Source of the DNA: Geobacter sp.
GTDB lineage: Bacteria; Desulfobacterota; Desulfuromonadia; Geobacterales; Geobacteraceae
Length of the DNA stretch: 64,000 nt
NCBI GenBank assembly: GCA_003314535.1
Contig: POSG01000011.1
Coordinates: 21,629 to 85,628, forward strand
Direction of reading: 5' to 3'
The position numbers and the translations under genes were made by a program. Below the pieces are notes generated by a model. It searched no databases and was not told where the DNA came from. It saw only the letters and a list, made by a program, of their open reading frames with translations. The stretch's first letter is position 1. Each line of letters opens with the position of its first letter. Of the stretch, positions 57,101 through 64,000 are shown in pieces.

Positions 57101-57437
57101 AGCCAAAAAACTGTATGATAACGGCTTTGAACTGCTTGCCACCCGGGGCACTGCCGCACATCTTTCGGAGAAGGGCATCCCGGTGACAGTGGTGAACAAG
57201 GTAACCGAGGGAAGGCCGCACATCGTTGACGCTATCAAGAACAACGAGGTCTGCATGGTGTTCAACACCACCCAGGGCGCCCAGGCGGTTGCGGATTCTT
57301 TTTCCATCCGCAGGAACACTCTCATGAACAACATCGCCTATTTCACCACTACGGCTGGCGCGAGGGCGGCGGTTGACGGCATCCTGGCAATGCTCCGCAA
57401 GGACTTGGACGCAAAGCCGCTCCAGGAGTACCTCTGA
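54189..57437 (+). CDS. carB: Carbamoyl-phosphate synthase large chain
   Basis: A 1082-residue enzyme making carbamoyl phosphate from bicarbonate, ATP and ammonia. Two homologous ATP-grasp halves are visible: first [31 protein letters not shown] and [20 protein letters not shown]; second [51 protein letters not shown]. The C-terminal MGS-like allosteric domain ([21 protein letters not shown]) is present. AAGGAG precedes the ATG. Full length. Confidence 0.98.
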   Translation: MPKRTDIHKILIIGAGPIVIGQACEFDYSGTQACKALKEEGYEVVLLNSNPATIMTDPDFADRTYVEPVTPEFLEKIIEKERPDALLPTLGGQTALNTAVAVAENGVLEKYGVELIGAKLPAIKMAEDRTLFKEAMDRIGLDVPRSGFAHNHEEAMEIVKIVGFPAIIRPSFTLGGTGGGIAYNMEEYERMAVAGIEASPTSEILVEESVIGWKEYELEVMRDTKDNVVIICSIENLDPMGVHTGDSITVAPAQTLTDKEYQILRDASLKIIREIGVDTGGSNIQFSINPRDGRLAVIEMNPRVSRSSALASKATGFPIAKIAAKLAVGYYLDEIRNDITRETPACFEPTIDYVVTKVPRFTFEKFPAADATLTTQMKSVGEVMAIGRTFKESLQKALRSLEIGSCGFESRLFDLAEETRRALAQKEQALLQEKLRTANWERLWYLGDAFRIGMEIDELYAITGIDPWFLCNIRGIIEMEDELKSARHVFEKRLPELGEILKDAKQFGFSDRFIARLWQTDEGNLRQVRLSLGIKPVFKRVDTCAAEFVAHTPYLYSTYEEECEADATDRKKIMILGGGPNRIGQGIEFDYCCVHGVFALAEDGYETIMVNCNPETVSTDYDTSDRLYFEPLTYEDVLNIVEVEKPHGVIVQFGGQTPLKLAVALEKAGVPIIGTSPDSIDMAEDRERFQVMLHKLHLLQPANGTARSFEEAEKVAERIGYPVVVRPSYVLGGRAMEIVYEVEELRRYMRTAVQASPEHPILVDKFLDAAIEIDVDALCDGRDVIIGGIMEHIEEAGIHSGDSACSLPPYSISPETADEIRRQTRLMALELGVRGLMNVQFAVKDGRIYILEVNPRASRTVPFVSKATGRPLAKLAARIMAGKTLQELGVFSEVRPTHTAVKESVFPFVKFPGVDTILGPEMKSTGEVMGIDVDFARAFAKAQLGAGVRLPLSGKVFISVRDSDKKHIVTAAKKLYDNGFELLATRGTAAHLSEKGIPVTVVNKVTEGRPHIVDAIKNNEVCMVFNTTQGAQAVADSFSIRRNTLMNNIAYFTTTAGARAAVDGILAMLRKDLDAKPLQEYL

Positions 57438-57469
57438 CGGCTGATCGCCGTAACTACACACGAAGAAAA

Positions 57470-57492
57470 GGGGCGGCCGGAAAGGCTGCCCC
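57470..57492 (+). terminator. Hairpin between carB and greA
   Basis: GGGGCGGCC-GGAAA-GGCTGCCCC (57470-57478 and 57484-57492), one mismatch, followed by a T-rich stretch. Likely terminator for the pyr operon, with greA transcribed from a following promoter or by read-through. Confidence 0.6.
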
Positions 57493-57519
57493 TCATGTTT
57501 TAGGAGGATGACACACACG

Positions 57520-57996
57520 ATGTCCCACTCAGTCCCCATGACCAAGGAAAGCTACGATGCGCTTCAGGAAGAGCTGAAACGCCTCATCAGGGAAGAGCGC
57601 CCGAAAGTCATCCAGGATATCGCCGAGGCCCGTTCCCATGGCGATCTCTCGGAAAACGCGGAATATGACGCAGCCAAGCACCGGCAGGGCTTTATCGAGG
57701 GAAAGATCCAGGAGTTGAAAGACAAGCTGGCGCGGGCCTACGTGGTGGACCTCTCCAACCTGAAACCTGACAAGGTGGTATTCGGCGCCACGGTCACACT
57801 GTTCGATACCGCTGCGGAAGAGGAAGTCACCTACCGCATCGTGGGAGAGGACGAAGCCGATATCAGGCTCGGGAAGATGTCCTGTTCGTCTCCGGTCGGC
57901 AAGGCGCTCATCGGGCACCGGCTCGACGACACGGTCAAGGTCAAGGTACCGTCGGGCCTGAAGGAATACGAGATAATCGATATAAGGTACTGCTAG
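57520..57996 (+). CDS. greA: Transcription elongation factor GreA
   Basis: A 158-residue factor that restarts stalled RNA polymerase. N-terminal coiled coil MTKESYDALQEELKRLIREERP...AEARSHGDLSENAEYDAAKHRQGFIEGKI with the conserved acidic tip D-LSENAEY, and the C-terminal FKBP-like domain (SPVGKALIGHRLDDTVKVKVPSGLKEYEI). ATG 57520 gives the usual 158 residues; ATG 57508 touches the AGGAGG and is unlikely. Confidence 0.96.
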   Translation: MSHSVPMTKESYDALQEELKRLIREERPKVIQDIAEARSHGDLSENAEYDAAKHRQGFIEGKIQELKDKLARAYVVDLSNLKPDKVVFGATVTLFDTAAEEEVTYRIVGEDEADIRLGKMSCSSPVGKALIGHRLDDTVKVKVPSGLKEYEIIDIRYC

Positions 57997-58004
57997 CTGA
58001 CGAG

Positions 58005-58040
58005 AACGAGCCCCATCCCGGCCACGGGACGGGGCTCGTT
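58005..58040. terminator. Bidirectional terminator between greA and anti-sigma gene
   Basis: A 16-bp stem AACGAGCCCC-ATCCCG (58005-58020) with CGGGAC-GGGGCTCGTT (58025-58040), loop GCCA; one mismatch. T-run short on both sides. Shared by convergent genes. Confidence 0.75.
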
Positions 58041-59099
58041 TCATTCCGTGCTTTCCACCACTTCGATCGCCACTTCCACCTGTCCTTCAGCTTCGGACTC
58101 CGGTGGAACCTTTCCCCTGACCGTACCGATCCTGCCGAGCCGTTCATGCAATTCTTGCAGCCGTCCGCCGTCCAGCCGGACGACAAGGATTCCCCGGCCC
58201 GGTCCGGTCACGTTTCTCCTCACAACGCTTCCGCCCAGCTTGCCGACGGCGGCTCCTATCTCACCCAGTGCCCGGTCACGGTCAGCCGCCTCTACAGCCA
58301 GCCGGACAGCCGGAGCTTCGGCTGCGGCCATCGACCTGGCAGCGGACCTGCGGCCCGCTGCCCCATTCCCGGACTTTCGCGGGCTCGGCATTGCGAAAAT
58401 ATCATCCGCCGCACCCTTTTCGTACATTGGAGCCCGGGGAGCAGCCTTCCTCTCCATCATGACCGACCGCTCCGCATATTCTTCCGGGGCAGGTGGCGGA
58501 AGCGCCTTCTCGGCCCGGGCTTCCGGCGGTGGCGACTGCTCCGCGGCAGGGGCCGGCGGCGGCGCGGGAGCTTCGCCTTTTCCCTGACTTCGCTGAACCG
58601 TCTTCTGCCGCGCCCCGGGAAGAGTACCTTGCCGGGCCTGCTCCGCACCCCGCCCAGCTGGCTTCCCCGGCGGCGACACGGGGGGCGGTTGGCGAGGCGT
58701 TTCGCTGTCGCGCAGCTCGTGCCCCTGCGGGACAACCTGCGCAAGCTGGGGCGCGGCGGTCCTGTAGAGCATGTAGCCGGTGGCAGCTATCACGACCAGT
58801 GCCGCAGCCTCGATGGGAAGTTTCAGCCGCAGGGGATAAAGCAGCCAGTGGAAAAATCCCCTGTTTTCAGCCGCAGCCTCCCTGACCCGGGCCATTACCT
58901 TCTGCGCCATCCATGGCGGCGGCTCCTCCTCGCCGAAGCCGCGTATCCGGAGGACGGTTTTCTCCAGTTCCGCCAACTCTTCCCGACAGTCGGCACAGCC
59001 CTGAAGATGTTCCTCTATCCCATCCCTTTCCGCAGGAGAAACGGCGCCGTCCATATATGCCGACAAAAGTCCGCGAACCGTGGCGTGATCCATAATCAT
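58041..59099 (-). CDS. Anti-sigma factor with zinc-finger and DUF2275-like region
   Basis: A 352-residue membrane protein. Residues ~1-45 hold a zinc-finger anti-sigma domain (EEHLQGCADCREELAELEK, HxxxCxxC). A transmembrane helix lies at ~95-112 (AAALVVIAATGYMLY). A long Pro/Ala-rich periplasmic linker follows, then a conserved C-terminal domain (RLAVEAADRDRALGEIGAAVGKLGG ... VARLDGGRLQELHERLG). Its start overlaps the ECF sigma stop (ATGA at 59096-59099), so it should hold that sigma factor inactive until a signal. Low-complexity linker makes homology there weak. Confidence 0.88.
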   Translation of the reverse strand: MIMDHATVRGLLSAYMDGAVSPAERDGIEEHLQGCADCREELAELEKTVLRIRGFGEEEPPPWMAQKVMARVREAAAENRGFFHWLLYPLRLKLPIEAAALVVIAATGYMLYRTAAPQLAQVVPQGHELRDSETPRQPPPVSPPGKPAGRGAEQARQGTLPGARQKTVQRSQGKGEAPAPPPAPAAEQSPPPEARAEKALPPPAPEEYAERSVMMERKAAPRAPMYEKGAADDIFAMPSPRKSGNGAAGRRSAARSMAAAEAPAVRLAVEAADRDRALGEIGAAVGKLGGSVVRRNVTGPGRGILVVRLDGGRLQELHERLGRIGTVRGKVPPESEAEGQVEVAIEVVESTE

Positions 59100-59701
59100 T
59101 CCCCCACTACCCGCTTCAGGCAGTCCCGTACCGCTTCACGCGCCCGCGACAGCCTGGACTTGACCGTTCCCTCGGCAAGTTTGAGCATGGAACCTATCTC
59201 TCCGTAGGAATGTTCTTCCAGATCCCTGAGCACCAGCACTTCCCTGAAGGCGGGCTCGAGCGCGCCGACGCATCCCCGCACCCGTTGCCGCAGCTCTTCC
59301 TGTTCCAGTTGCTGGAGCGCGGACGGGCCGTTTGACGGCGGATCTATGGAGCAGTCCTCGCAGCCCGATATCGGGGCGTCCAGGGAACACGGTTCCCTGT
59401 ATTTCCGCGTGCGGGACTGCTTCAGGCGGTTCCTGGCCAGGTTGACCGTAATGGTCGTCAGCCAGGTGGAAAAGGTCGAATCCCCGCGAAACCGGTCCAG
59501 ACTGCGATAGGCCGAGACGAAGGCGTCCTGCGACACTTCCGCTGCATCCTCATGCTCTCCCACGACCCTGAAGGCAAGGTTGAATATCTTTTTCTCGTAC
59601 TTGCGCACCAGAACCTCGAAAGCCGACAGGTCGCCCGCGCGGCACGAATTCACCAGTTCGGCGTCTTCATCGATTATCACTGTCTTTCTGTTCCACAACA
59701 T
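59096..59701 (-). CDS. ECF sigma factor (RpoE-like)
   Basis: A 201-residue group 4 sigma factor. Region 2 (FEVLVRKYEKKIFNLAFRVV ... DAAEVSQDAFVSAYRSLDRF, FSTWLTTITVNLARNRLK) and region 4 (LEPAFREVLVLRDLEEHSYGEIGSMLKLAEGTVKSRLSRARE). ATG 59701 gives a normal length; a longer frame upstream into the macro-domain gene is rejected. Translationally coupled to the anti-sigma gene. Target promoters not seen. Confidence 0.93.
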   Translation of the reverse strand: MLWNRKTVIIDEDAELVNSCRAGDLSAFEVLVRKYEKKIFNLAFRVVGEHEDAAEVSQDAFVSAYRSLDRFRGDSTFSTWLTTITVNLARNRLKQSRTRKYREPCSLDAPISGCEDCSIDPPSNGPSALQQLEQEELRQRVRGCVGALEPAFREVLVLRDLEEHSYGEIGSMLKLAEGTVKSRLSRAREAVRDCLKRVVGE

Positions 59702-59759
59702 ACCAGACAACTCCGGGCAGGAATTTGTTCCCGATGCGTTTCCTGCGAAGCACGGGACA

Positions 59760-60338
59760 CTAGGCGCCGGCGATCCCGGACCTTTTGAGATCGACGTACT
59801 CCCTGTACGCTTCATAATCTCCGCAGGAATACAGGACGAAAATCACTTTTTCAGGAATATCGTGACCTGCGAGAAAATCCAGCACGGTATCCAGGGCTAC
59901 GCGGCATGCCTCCCGAACCGGATAGCCGTATGCGCCGCAACTTATGGCAGGGAACGCTATGCTGCGGATCCCGTGTTCCGCCGCCAGGGCGAGGCTGTTT
60001 GCATAGCAGGCGGCGAGGAGCTTCGGGGCTTCCCCGCCCTCGATTCCGTAAACTGGACCGACAGTGTGTATGACATGGCGCGCCTTCAGGGCGTGACCGC
60101 CGGTTATGCGCGCTTCCCCCGCCGGGCACCATCCAAGGGTTCGGCACTCCTCCAGCAGACCGGAACCGGCGGCCCAGTGTATCATGCCGTCAACGCCCCC
60201 GCCGCCCAGGAGCGTGCTGTTAGCAGCATTCACAATCGCATCGACATCCACCTGGCTGATATCGCCCATCCGGATCGTGATCCTGTAAAGACATTCGGCT
60301 GTCCTCCGTTTCGCCGCAGTCACGGGCATTTCCCCCAT
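59760..60338 (-). CDS. Macro-domain protein (ADP-ribose hydrolase type)
   Basis: A protein of about 190 residues of the macro-domain family (YmdB/O-acetyl-ADP-ribose deacetylase type). Signatures: MGDISQVDVDAIVNAANSTLLGGGGVDGMIHWAAG (ADP-ribose pocket, N-A-A-N, G-G-G-G-V-D), HVIHTVGPVY, and AFPAISCGAYGYP. Start uncertain: 60338 and 60329 are alternative methionines with G-rich sites, and 60383 is possible. Upstream of the ECF sigma gene but separated by 58 bp. Confidence 0.88.
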   Translation of the reverse strand: MGEMPVTAAKRRTAECLYRITIRMGDISQVDVDAIVNAANSTLLGGGGVDGMIHWAAGSGLLEECRTLGWCPAGEARITGGHALKARHVIHTVGPVYGIEGGEAPKLLAACYANSLALAAEHGIRSIAFPAISCGAYGYPVREACRVALDTVLDFLAGHDIPEKVIFVLYSCGDYEAYREYVDLKRSGIAGA

Positions 60339-60410
60339 TTCCCAAGGTGAAAAGCAGTTCCGAGTATAGCGGCAAAAAGGCACGGGCGCAACGGTCCATG
60401 CCGGGAACTT

Positions 60411-60446
60411 GAGAAAAAGGGCCGACGTCCTGATGAACGACGGCCC
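60411..60446 (-). terminator. Rho-independent terminator (minus strand) for the YjfB-like gene
   Basis: On the minus strand, GGGCCGTCGT-TCATCAGG-ACGTCGGCCC then TTTTT. Stem positions 60419-60428 and 60437-60446, one mismatch. About 100 bp past the gene at 60550. Confidence 0.75.
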
Positions 60447-60549
60447 CTCCGGGCTGCACGGGTTTTGTTTGGTGTTTTATCTTGAACAATACCTAGTGCT
60501 GCTTCTTATACAACCAGTACCCGCGCAGGGACACATTCAATGTGCACTT

Positions 60550-60741
60550 CTAAGCGTAGGTGGAAAACCCGCCCTTCTCTGAGCTTGTTGCGGGCGGGAC
60601 CACTGCCGCATTCCTGGCCAGCATGTCAGCCATCTGCTGTTGCGCCGCTACGGCCTGCTTCACGACGGCTATCCCCAGCTGGGATTGCGTCATCTGCTCT
60701 TTTACAGCCAGAGCCTGGCTTGCTACTGAACTTATTTCCAT
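60550..60741 (-). CDS. YjfB-like putative motility peptide
   Basis: A 63-residue protein: MEISSVASQALAVKEQMTQ, SQLGIAVVKQAVAAQQQMAD, MLARNAAVVPPA. The pattern matches the YjfB family (putative motility proteins, small, helical). A strong GGGGAGG lies upstream of ATG 60741. No motility genes nearby; a terminator follows. The motility role is by family name only. Confidence 0.7.
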   Translation of the reverse strand: MEISSVASQALAVKEQMTQSQLGIAVVKQAVAAQQQMADMLARNAAVVPPATSSEKGGFSTYA

Positions 60742-60879
60742 ACTGCACCTCCCCTACGCAGCCCGTTCGGTTCTTATCGGTTGAAAGGGTCGAAACTTGA
60801 GCTGTTCTTGCCTTTTGCCGAACCTTTCCGACCTTAATCCCCAGCCCGGGTGAGGGGAAAAAATGGGGAATGCAAGCTC

Positions 60880-63489
60880 TTACCCCCGGTAGCAGATGAC
60901 CTTCTGGGTGTATGCGTCCGCGGCGAGGAAAATGGCTCCTTCCTCTCCCGTTATATCGGCGGCATCGACAACCCTGACCGTTTCCGTCCAGCGCCCCGCC
61001 TCCGGGACGTATTCAAGCAGGCGGTTGGCAGCCTCCTCGAACACCTCATCCCTGAGGCAGTTGTCTCCCTTGTGGGGAAACAGCGCCAGGTAGAGAATGT
61101 CCATTTCTATGAGCTCGTTGAGGAAATGCGTTCCCAGCGACACGTCGGGCACCAGGTTTTCCCGCATGGCCACGATCTCGCACAGAACCGCTACCCGGCT
61201 GATCTCGGCGAACACCACCGGGATGCCGAGGAACGGGCAACTGGTGCCCCACCTGCCGGGGCCCAGCAGCATGACATTCTCGTTGCCGTCCGGCAGGATG
61301 GTCGCGTTGAGCTGTCCTATGAGGCGGGCGATCTCGTGCTGCTCCTGAACTGTGAGCTGCGAGAATTTCTCCGGAACCACGTGGATGAACCGGTCGATGC
61401 GGATGTGCCTGCTGTGCCCGATAACCGCTCCGCTGGCGGTGATGACACGGTTCTCTCCCGGGACATCCATCGGCAGGGGCATATTGGTATCCATTCCCTT
61501 TACCGGCAGGGGCCTGCACTGCACGACATGTATCCTGTAGTCCTGGTCGTCCTTCAGGAAGTTGAGGGTGAACTCCACATCGACCGGGCAGGCATAGGCC
61601 TCGTGAAGCATGCGCAGTATGCCCCGCATGTCCTCGACGAAATTGCTCGAACTGAGCAGCTTGTCGAAGGTCAGCACCCAGGAGGGCCTGGTGGAGCGCT
61701 CTATGCCCCAGTTGGAGCCGGTGTCCGTCGATGCGAACAGGTGCACCGGCACATCGGGGCTGGCGGCGATGACATCCAGGAAGTGGCCCGACAGGAGCCT
61801 GTTGGCATCCAGGTCGAGGAAATCCACCCTGCGCTGGGCGTACTGCCGCACTTCTTCAAAGTTGGACTCGGGGCGCCGGTCAGGAGCATTGAGGGCCACC
61901 ACCCGGGTATAGTCGTCGTCCGAACGGTCCACCGCCCGGGTTCCCAGACCGAAGACGAGCCGCACCACGCCCGAATGAGGATCGATATTCTCGTTCCAAA
62001 CGTAGGGGTTGAAGGAAAAGCCGACCCCCGCGGCATGGGGGTAGAAATACCTGCCGTGCACCGCGCCCGAGACCCGCATGACAAGGAGCGCCATCTGCTC
62101 GTCCTGGGCCAGGAGACCCTTCTGCTCCCGGTAGCGCAATGCCTTCTCGCTCATGCTGCTGGCGTATATGGTGCGCACTGCGGCGAGGAAATCCTCCAGC
62201 CTGCGCTCGGGGGGGCCCTGGTTGGGGCAGAAAACGCTATCGTACTTGCCGGCGAAGGAATTGCCGTAATTGTCCTCCAGGAGCGAACTCGAGCGAACGA
62301 TGATCGGGGCCTGCCCGAAATAGTTCAACATCTGCTCGGCCTGCTTGATGAAAAAGCCGGAGAAATGGCCGGTAAGGATCCGCTGCCTGGCAATTTCGGC
62401 CCCCTCAAGAAATCTCTCGGGATCCCGCTGCCGCTCCCTCACCCACCAGACGCCATTACGGACGAGGAAAGTGAAGAACACATCTGATCCGACGTAAAAC
62501 GAATCATGCGCCTCCAGAAGTTCGGCATAACGCGGCGAGTTGCGCTGCAGGATGCGGCGGGCCAGAAGCATGCCGACCGTCTTGCCGCCGATGAGCCCCG
62601 TGCCGATCATGCGCCTGCGGATTTCCAGGACGTCTTCCAGCTTCATGTAGCGCGACACCAGGTTTGTCATGCCCGGGTCGCGGGACACCATCATCCGGCA
62701 GAGCCGCCGGAACATCTCGTCTTCCCTCTCGGGCGAGCACTGCCCGGCCTTGACTGCGCTCAGCACTTCCTCTCCCTCGGCAAAGGTCCGCTCCCAGAAT
62801 CCGGGCCGGAAATCCGTATCCAGCCCCGTCCAGTTCATGGAAGTGAGAATCGCGCTTATCAGGGCACTTGACGTCACCGGGCGGAACTCGTCGCCGCTCC
62901 ACTCGTGCAGCATGTTCATCGTGGGTGAATAGCGCAGATGGACTTTCATCGGGTAGATGTAGTGTTTCTCTTTGTAGGCATAGACATCAAGGAACAGCTG
63001 GGTTGTCTCGATGATCGGCAGCAATGCCCGCTGGGAATGGAAGTTGCGGAATATGGCGAAGTAGGCGACCGTCTCGAGGTCGAAGAGGTAAGGGCAGGTA
63101 AGAACGAAAAAATTGCTCAGCATCTGGTCGGAATACCAGTCGGCCGCCAGTTCTGAAAGGCAGTCGAAAACGTAGAGGGCCCCCCGCCCGACCTGCTCTA
63201 TGACGCTGTGGATCTGGGCGATGAAGGTCTCGAAACCCGAATTGGGATCCAGTTCGACAGTCAGGAACGAACCGTCCGGCTGGATCATGGGAGGATGACT
63301 GGCAAAGCGGAAATAAACCAGGCGGCGGCCAGACCGTATGCCGGCCTGCACGAACGGCGTCACGAGAGTCTGGTAATCACCTATCGAGTCCACCTGCCAT
63401 ACGATATTGTCGCCGGGCAGCACCCCCTTCAAGGCACGGTCAAGACCTGGAAGGCCGGTCGTAAACGATCTGTCGTATGTCTGCATCAA
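60880..63489 (-). CDS. KaiC-like/PEP-synthase ATP-binding fusion protein
   Basis: An 869-residue protein. Residues ~1-215 resemble a RecA/KaiC-like domain (TTGLPGLDRALKGVLPGDNIVW), but the Walker A lysine motif is missing, so it is probably non-catalytic. Residues ~285-720 form a pyruvate phosphate dikinase/PEP synthase ATP-grasp domain (IGGKTVGMLLARRIL, PIIVRSSSLLEDNYGNSFAGKYDS, IHVVQCRPLPVKG). The phosphohistidine and PEP/pyruvate domains of real PEP synthases are absent, so it does not make PEP. The tail (~720-869) includes GNENVMLLGPGRWGTS. Function unknown. Start at 63489 or one codon later. Confidence 0.8.
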   Translation of the reverse strand: MMQTYDRSFTTGLPGLDRALKGVLPGDNIVWQVDSIGDYQTLVTPFVQAGIRSGRRLVYFRFASHPPMIQPDGSFLTVELDPNSGFETFIAQIHSVIEQVGRGALYVFDCLSELAADWYSDQMLSNFFVLTCPYLFDLETVAYFAIFRNFHSQRALLPIIETTQLFLDVYAYKEKHYIYPMKVHLRYSPTMNMLHEWSGDEFRPVTSSALISAILTSMNWTGLDTDFRPGFWERTFAEGEEVLSAVKAGQCSPEREDEMFRRLCRMMVSRDPGMTNLVSRYMKLEDVLEIRRRMIGTGLIGGKTVGMLLARRILQRNSPRYAELLEAHDSFYVGSDVFFTFLVRNGVWWVRERQRDPERFLEGAEIARQRILTGHFSGFFIKQAEQMLNYFGQAPIIVRSSSLLEDNYGNSFAGKYDSVFCPNQGPPERRLEDFLAAVRTIYASSMSEKALRYREQKGLLAQDEQMALLVMRVSGAVHGRYFYPHAAGVGFSFNPYVWNENIDPHSGVVRLVFGLGTRAVDRSDDDYTRVVALNAPDRRPESNFEEVRQYAQRRVDFLDLDANRLLSGHFLDVIAASPDVPVHLFASTDTGSNWGIERSTRPSWVLTFDKLLSSSNFVEDMRGILRMLHEAYACPVDVEFTLNFLKDDQDYRIHVVQCRPLPVKGMDTNMPLPMDVPGENRVITASGAVIGHSRHIRIDRFIHVVPEKFSQLTVQEQHEIARLIGQLNATILPDGNENVMLLGPGRWGTSCPFLGIPVVFAEISRVAVLCEIVAMRENLVPDVSLGTHFLNELIEMDILYLALFPHKGDNCLRDEVFEEAANRLLEYVPEAGRWTETVRVVDAADITGEEGAIFLAADAYTQKVICYRG

Positions 63490-63722
63490 GCCCCCTTCAT
63501 GTTTCGCGATCTGTCATGGAATGTTGAACATGCGCCCCTTGCTTCCAGGATCGCCCTTTTCCGGACAACGGATTCACATCCTTCCCAGAAGGATCGTCTC
63601 TAGTATACTGATAAGAATTTATTCCGTAAGCAAAAAAAGAAAGGGGAACTGAAAATTTTCAGCCCCCCACTTCATTGCATATCACAACTCTTCAAAATAA
63701 GAACTGGTTTCCAGATCGGAAA

Positions 63723-64000
<278 letters not shown>

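Noticed and set aside
60850..62487. A 545-codon open frame on the plus strand, antisense to the KaiC/PEP-synthase fusion gene
   Set aside because: It lies wholly inside a well-supported gene, shows no domain, and is His/Pro/Gly-biased as shadow frames in GC-rich DNA are.

Overview
The window looks like a chromosomal segment of a Gram-negative anaerobe of the Geobacter/Desulfuromonadales type. This is an inference. It rests on GC-rich genes with strong AGGAGG-type ribosome sites, lipoprotein and outer-membrane efflux genes, a glycyl radical enzyme, a TrpB2-containing trp cluster, a PyrR-controlled pyr operon, and several palindromic repeat families between genes. No rRNA, tRNA or CRISPR array was seen.

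Layout. Positions 1-5.3 kb hold a MarR regulator and an aromatic-acid type efflux operon (NodT-like outer membrane protein, FUSC pump, DUF1656, membrane fusion protein). Positions 5.5-15 kb are accessory metabolism: a small XRE regulator, a PocR-PAS hybrid histidine kinase, a divergent three-gene operon (dehydratase-type glycyl radical enzyme, GlcG/HbpS-like protein, activase) and two nitroreductases. Positions 15-25 kb hold ComM/YifB, a lipoprotein, a YbhGFSR-like ABC exporter (two ATPases, two permeases, fusion protein), a receiver protein and a class II photolyase. Positions 25-34 kb hold an SPFH protein and the trp operon on the minus strand (trpE-G-D-C-B2-F-B, with no trpA beside it). Positions 34-45.8 kb are housekeeping: htpG, a ferritin-like protein, glgC, rlmB, pyrF, proS, ispG, rlmD-like, yheU-like and an isochorismatase-family hydrolase.

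Positions 45.8-48.9 kb are an AT-richer island. It carries REP-like repeats, a decayed REP-associated Y1 transposase, two small exported proteins and a TIR-domain protein. The TIR stop codon lies inside an attC-like hairpin, and its 5' end abuts a truncated tyrosine-recombinase fragment read the opposite way. This is the most unusual locus in the window and may be a relic integron carrying a TIR effector cassette.

Positions 48.9-58 kb are the pyrimidine operon (PyrR-type leader attenuator, pyrR, pyrB, pyrC, carA, a radical SAM gene, carB) followed by greA. Positions 58-64 kb hold an ECF sigma/anti-sigma pair, a macro-domain protein, a YjfB-like motility peptide, a KaiC-like/PEP-synthase ATP-grasp fusion and the 3' end of a glutamate dehydrogenase gene cut by the window edge.

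The best candidates for novelty are the TIR/attC/integrase-fragment locus, the glycyl radical enzyme operon with its PocR sensor and a cysteine cluster next to the active site, and a 283-bp MITE-like element upstream of trpE.
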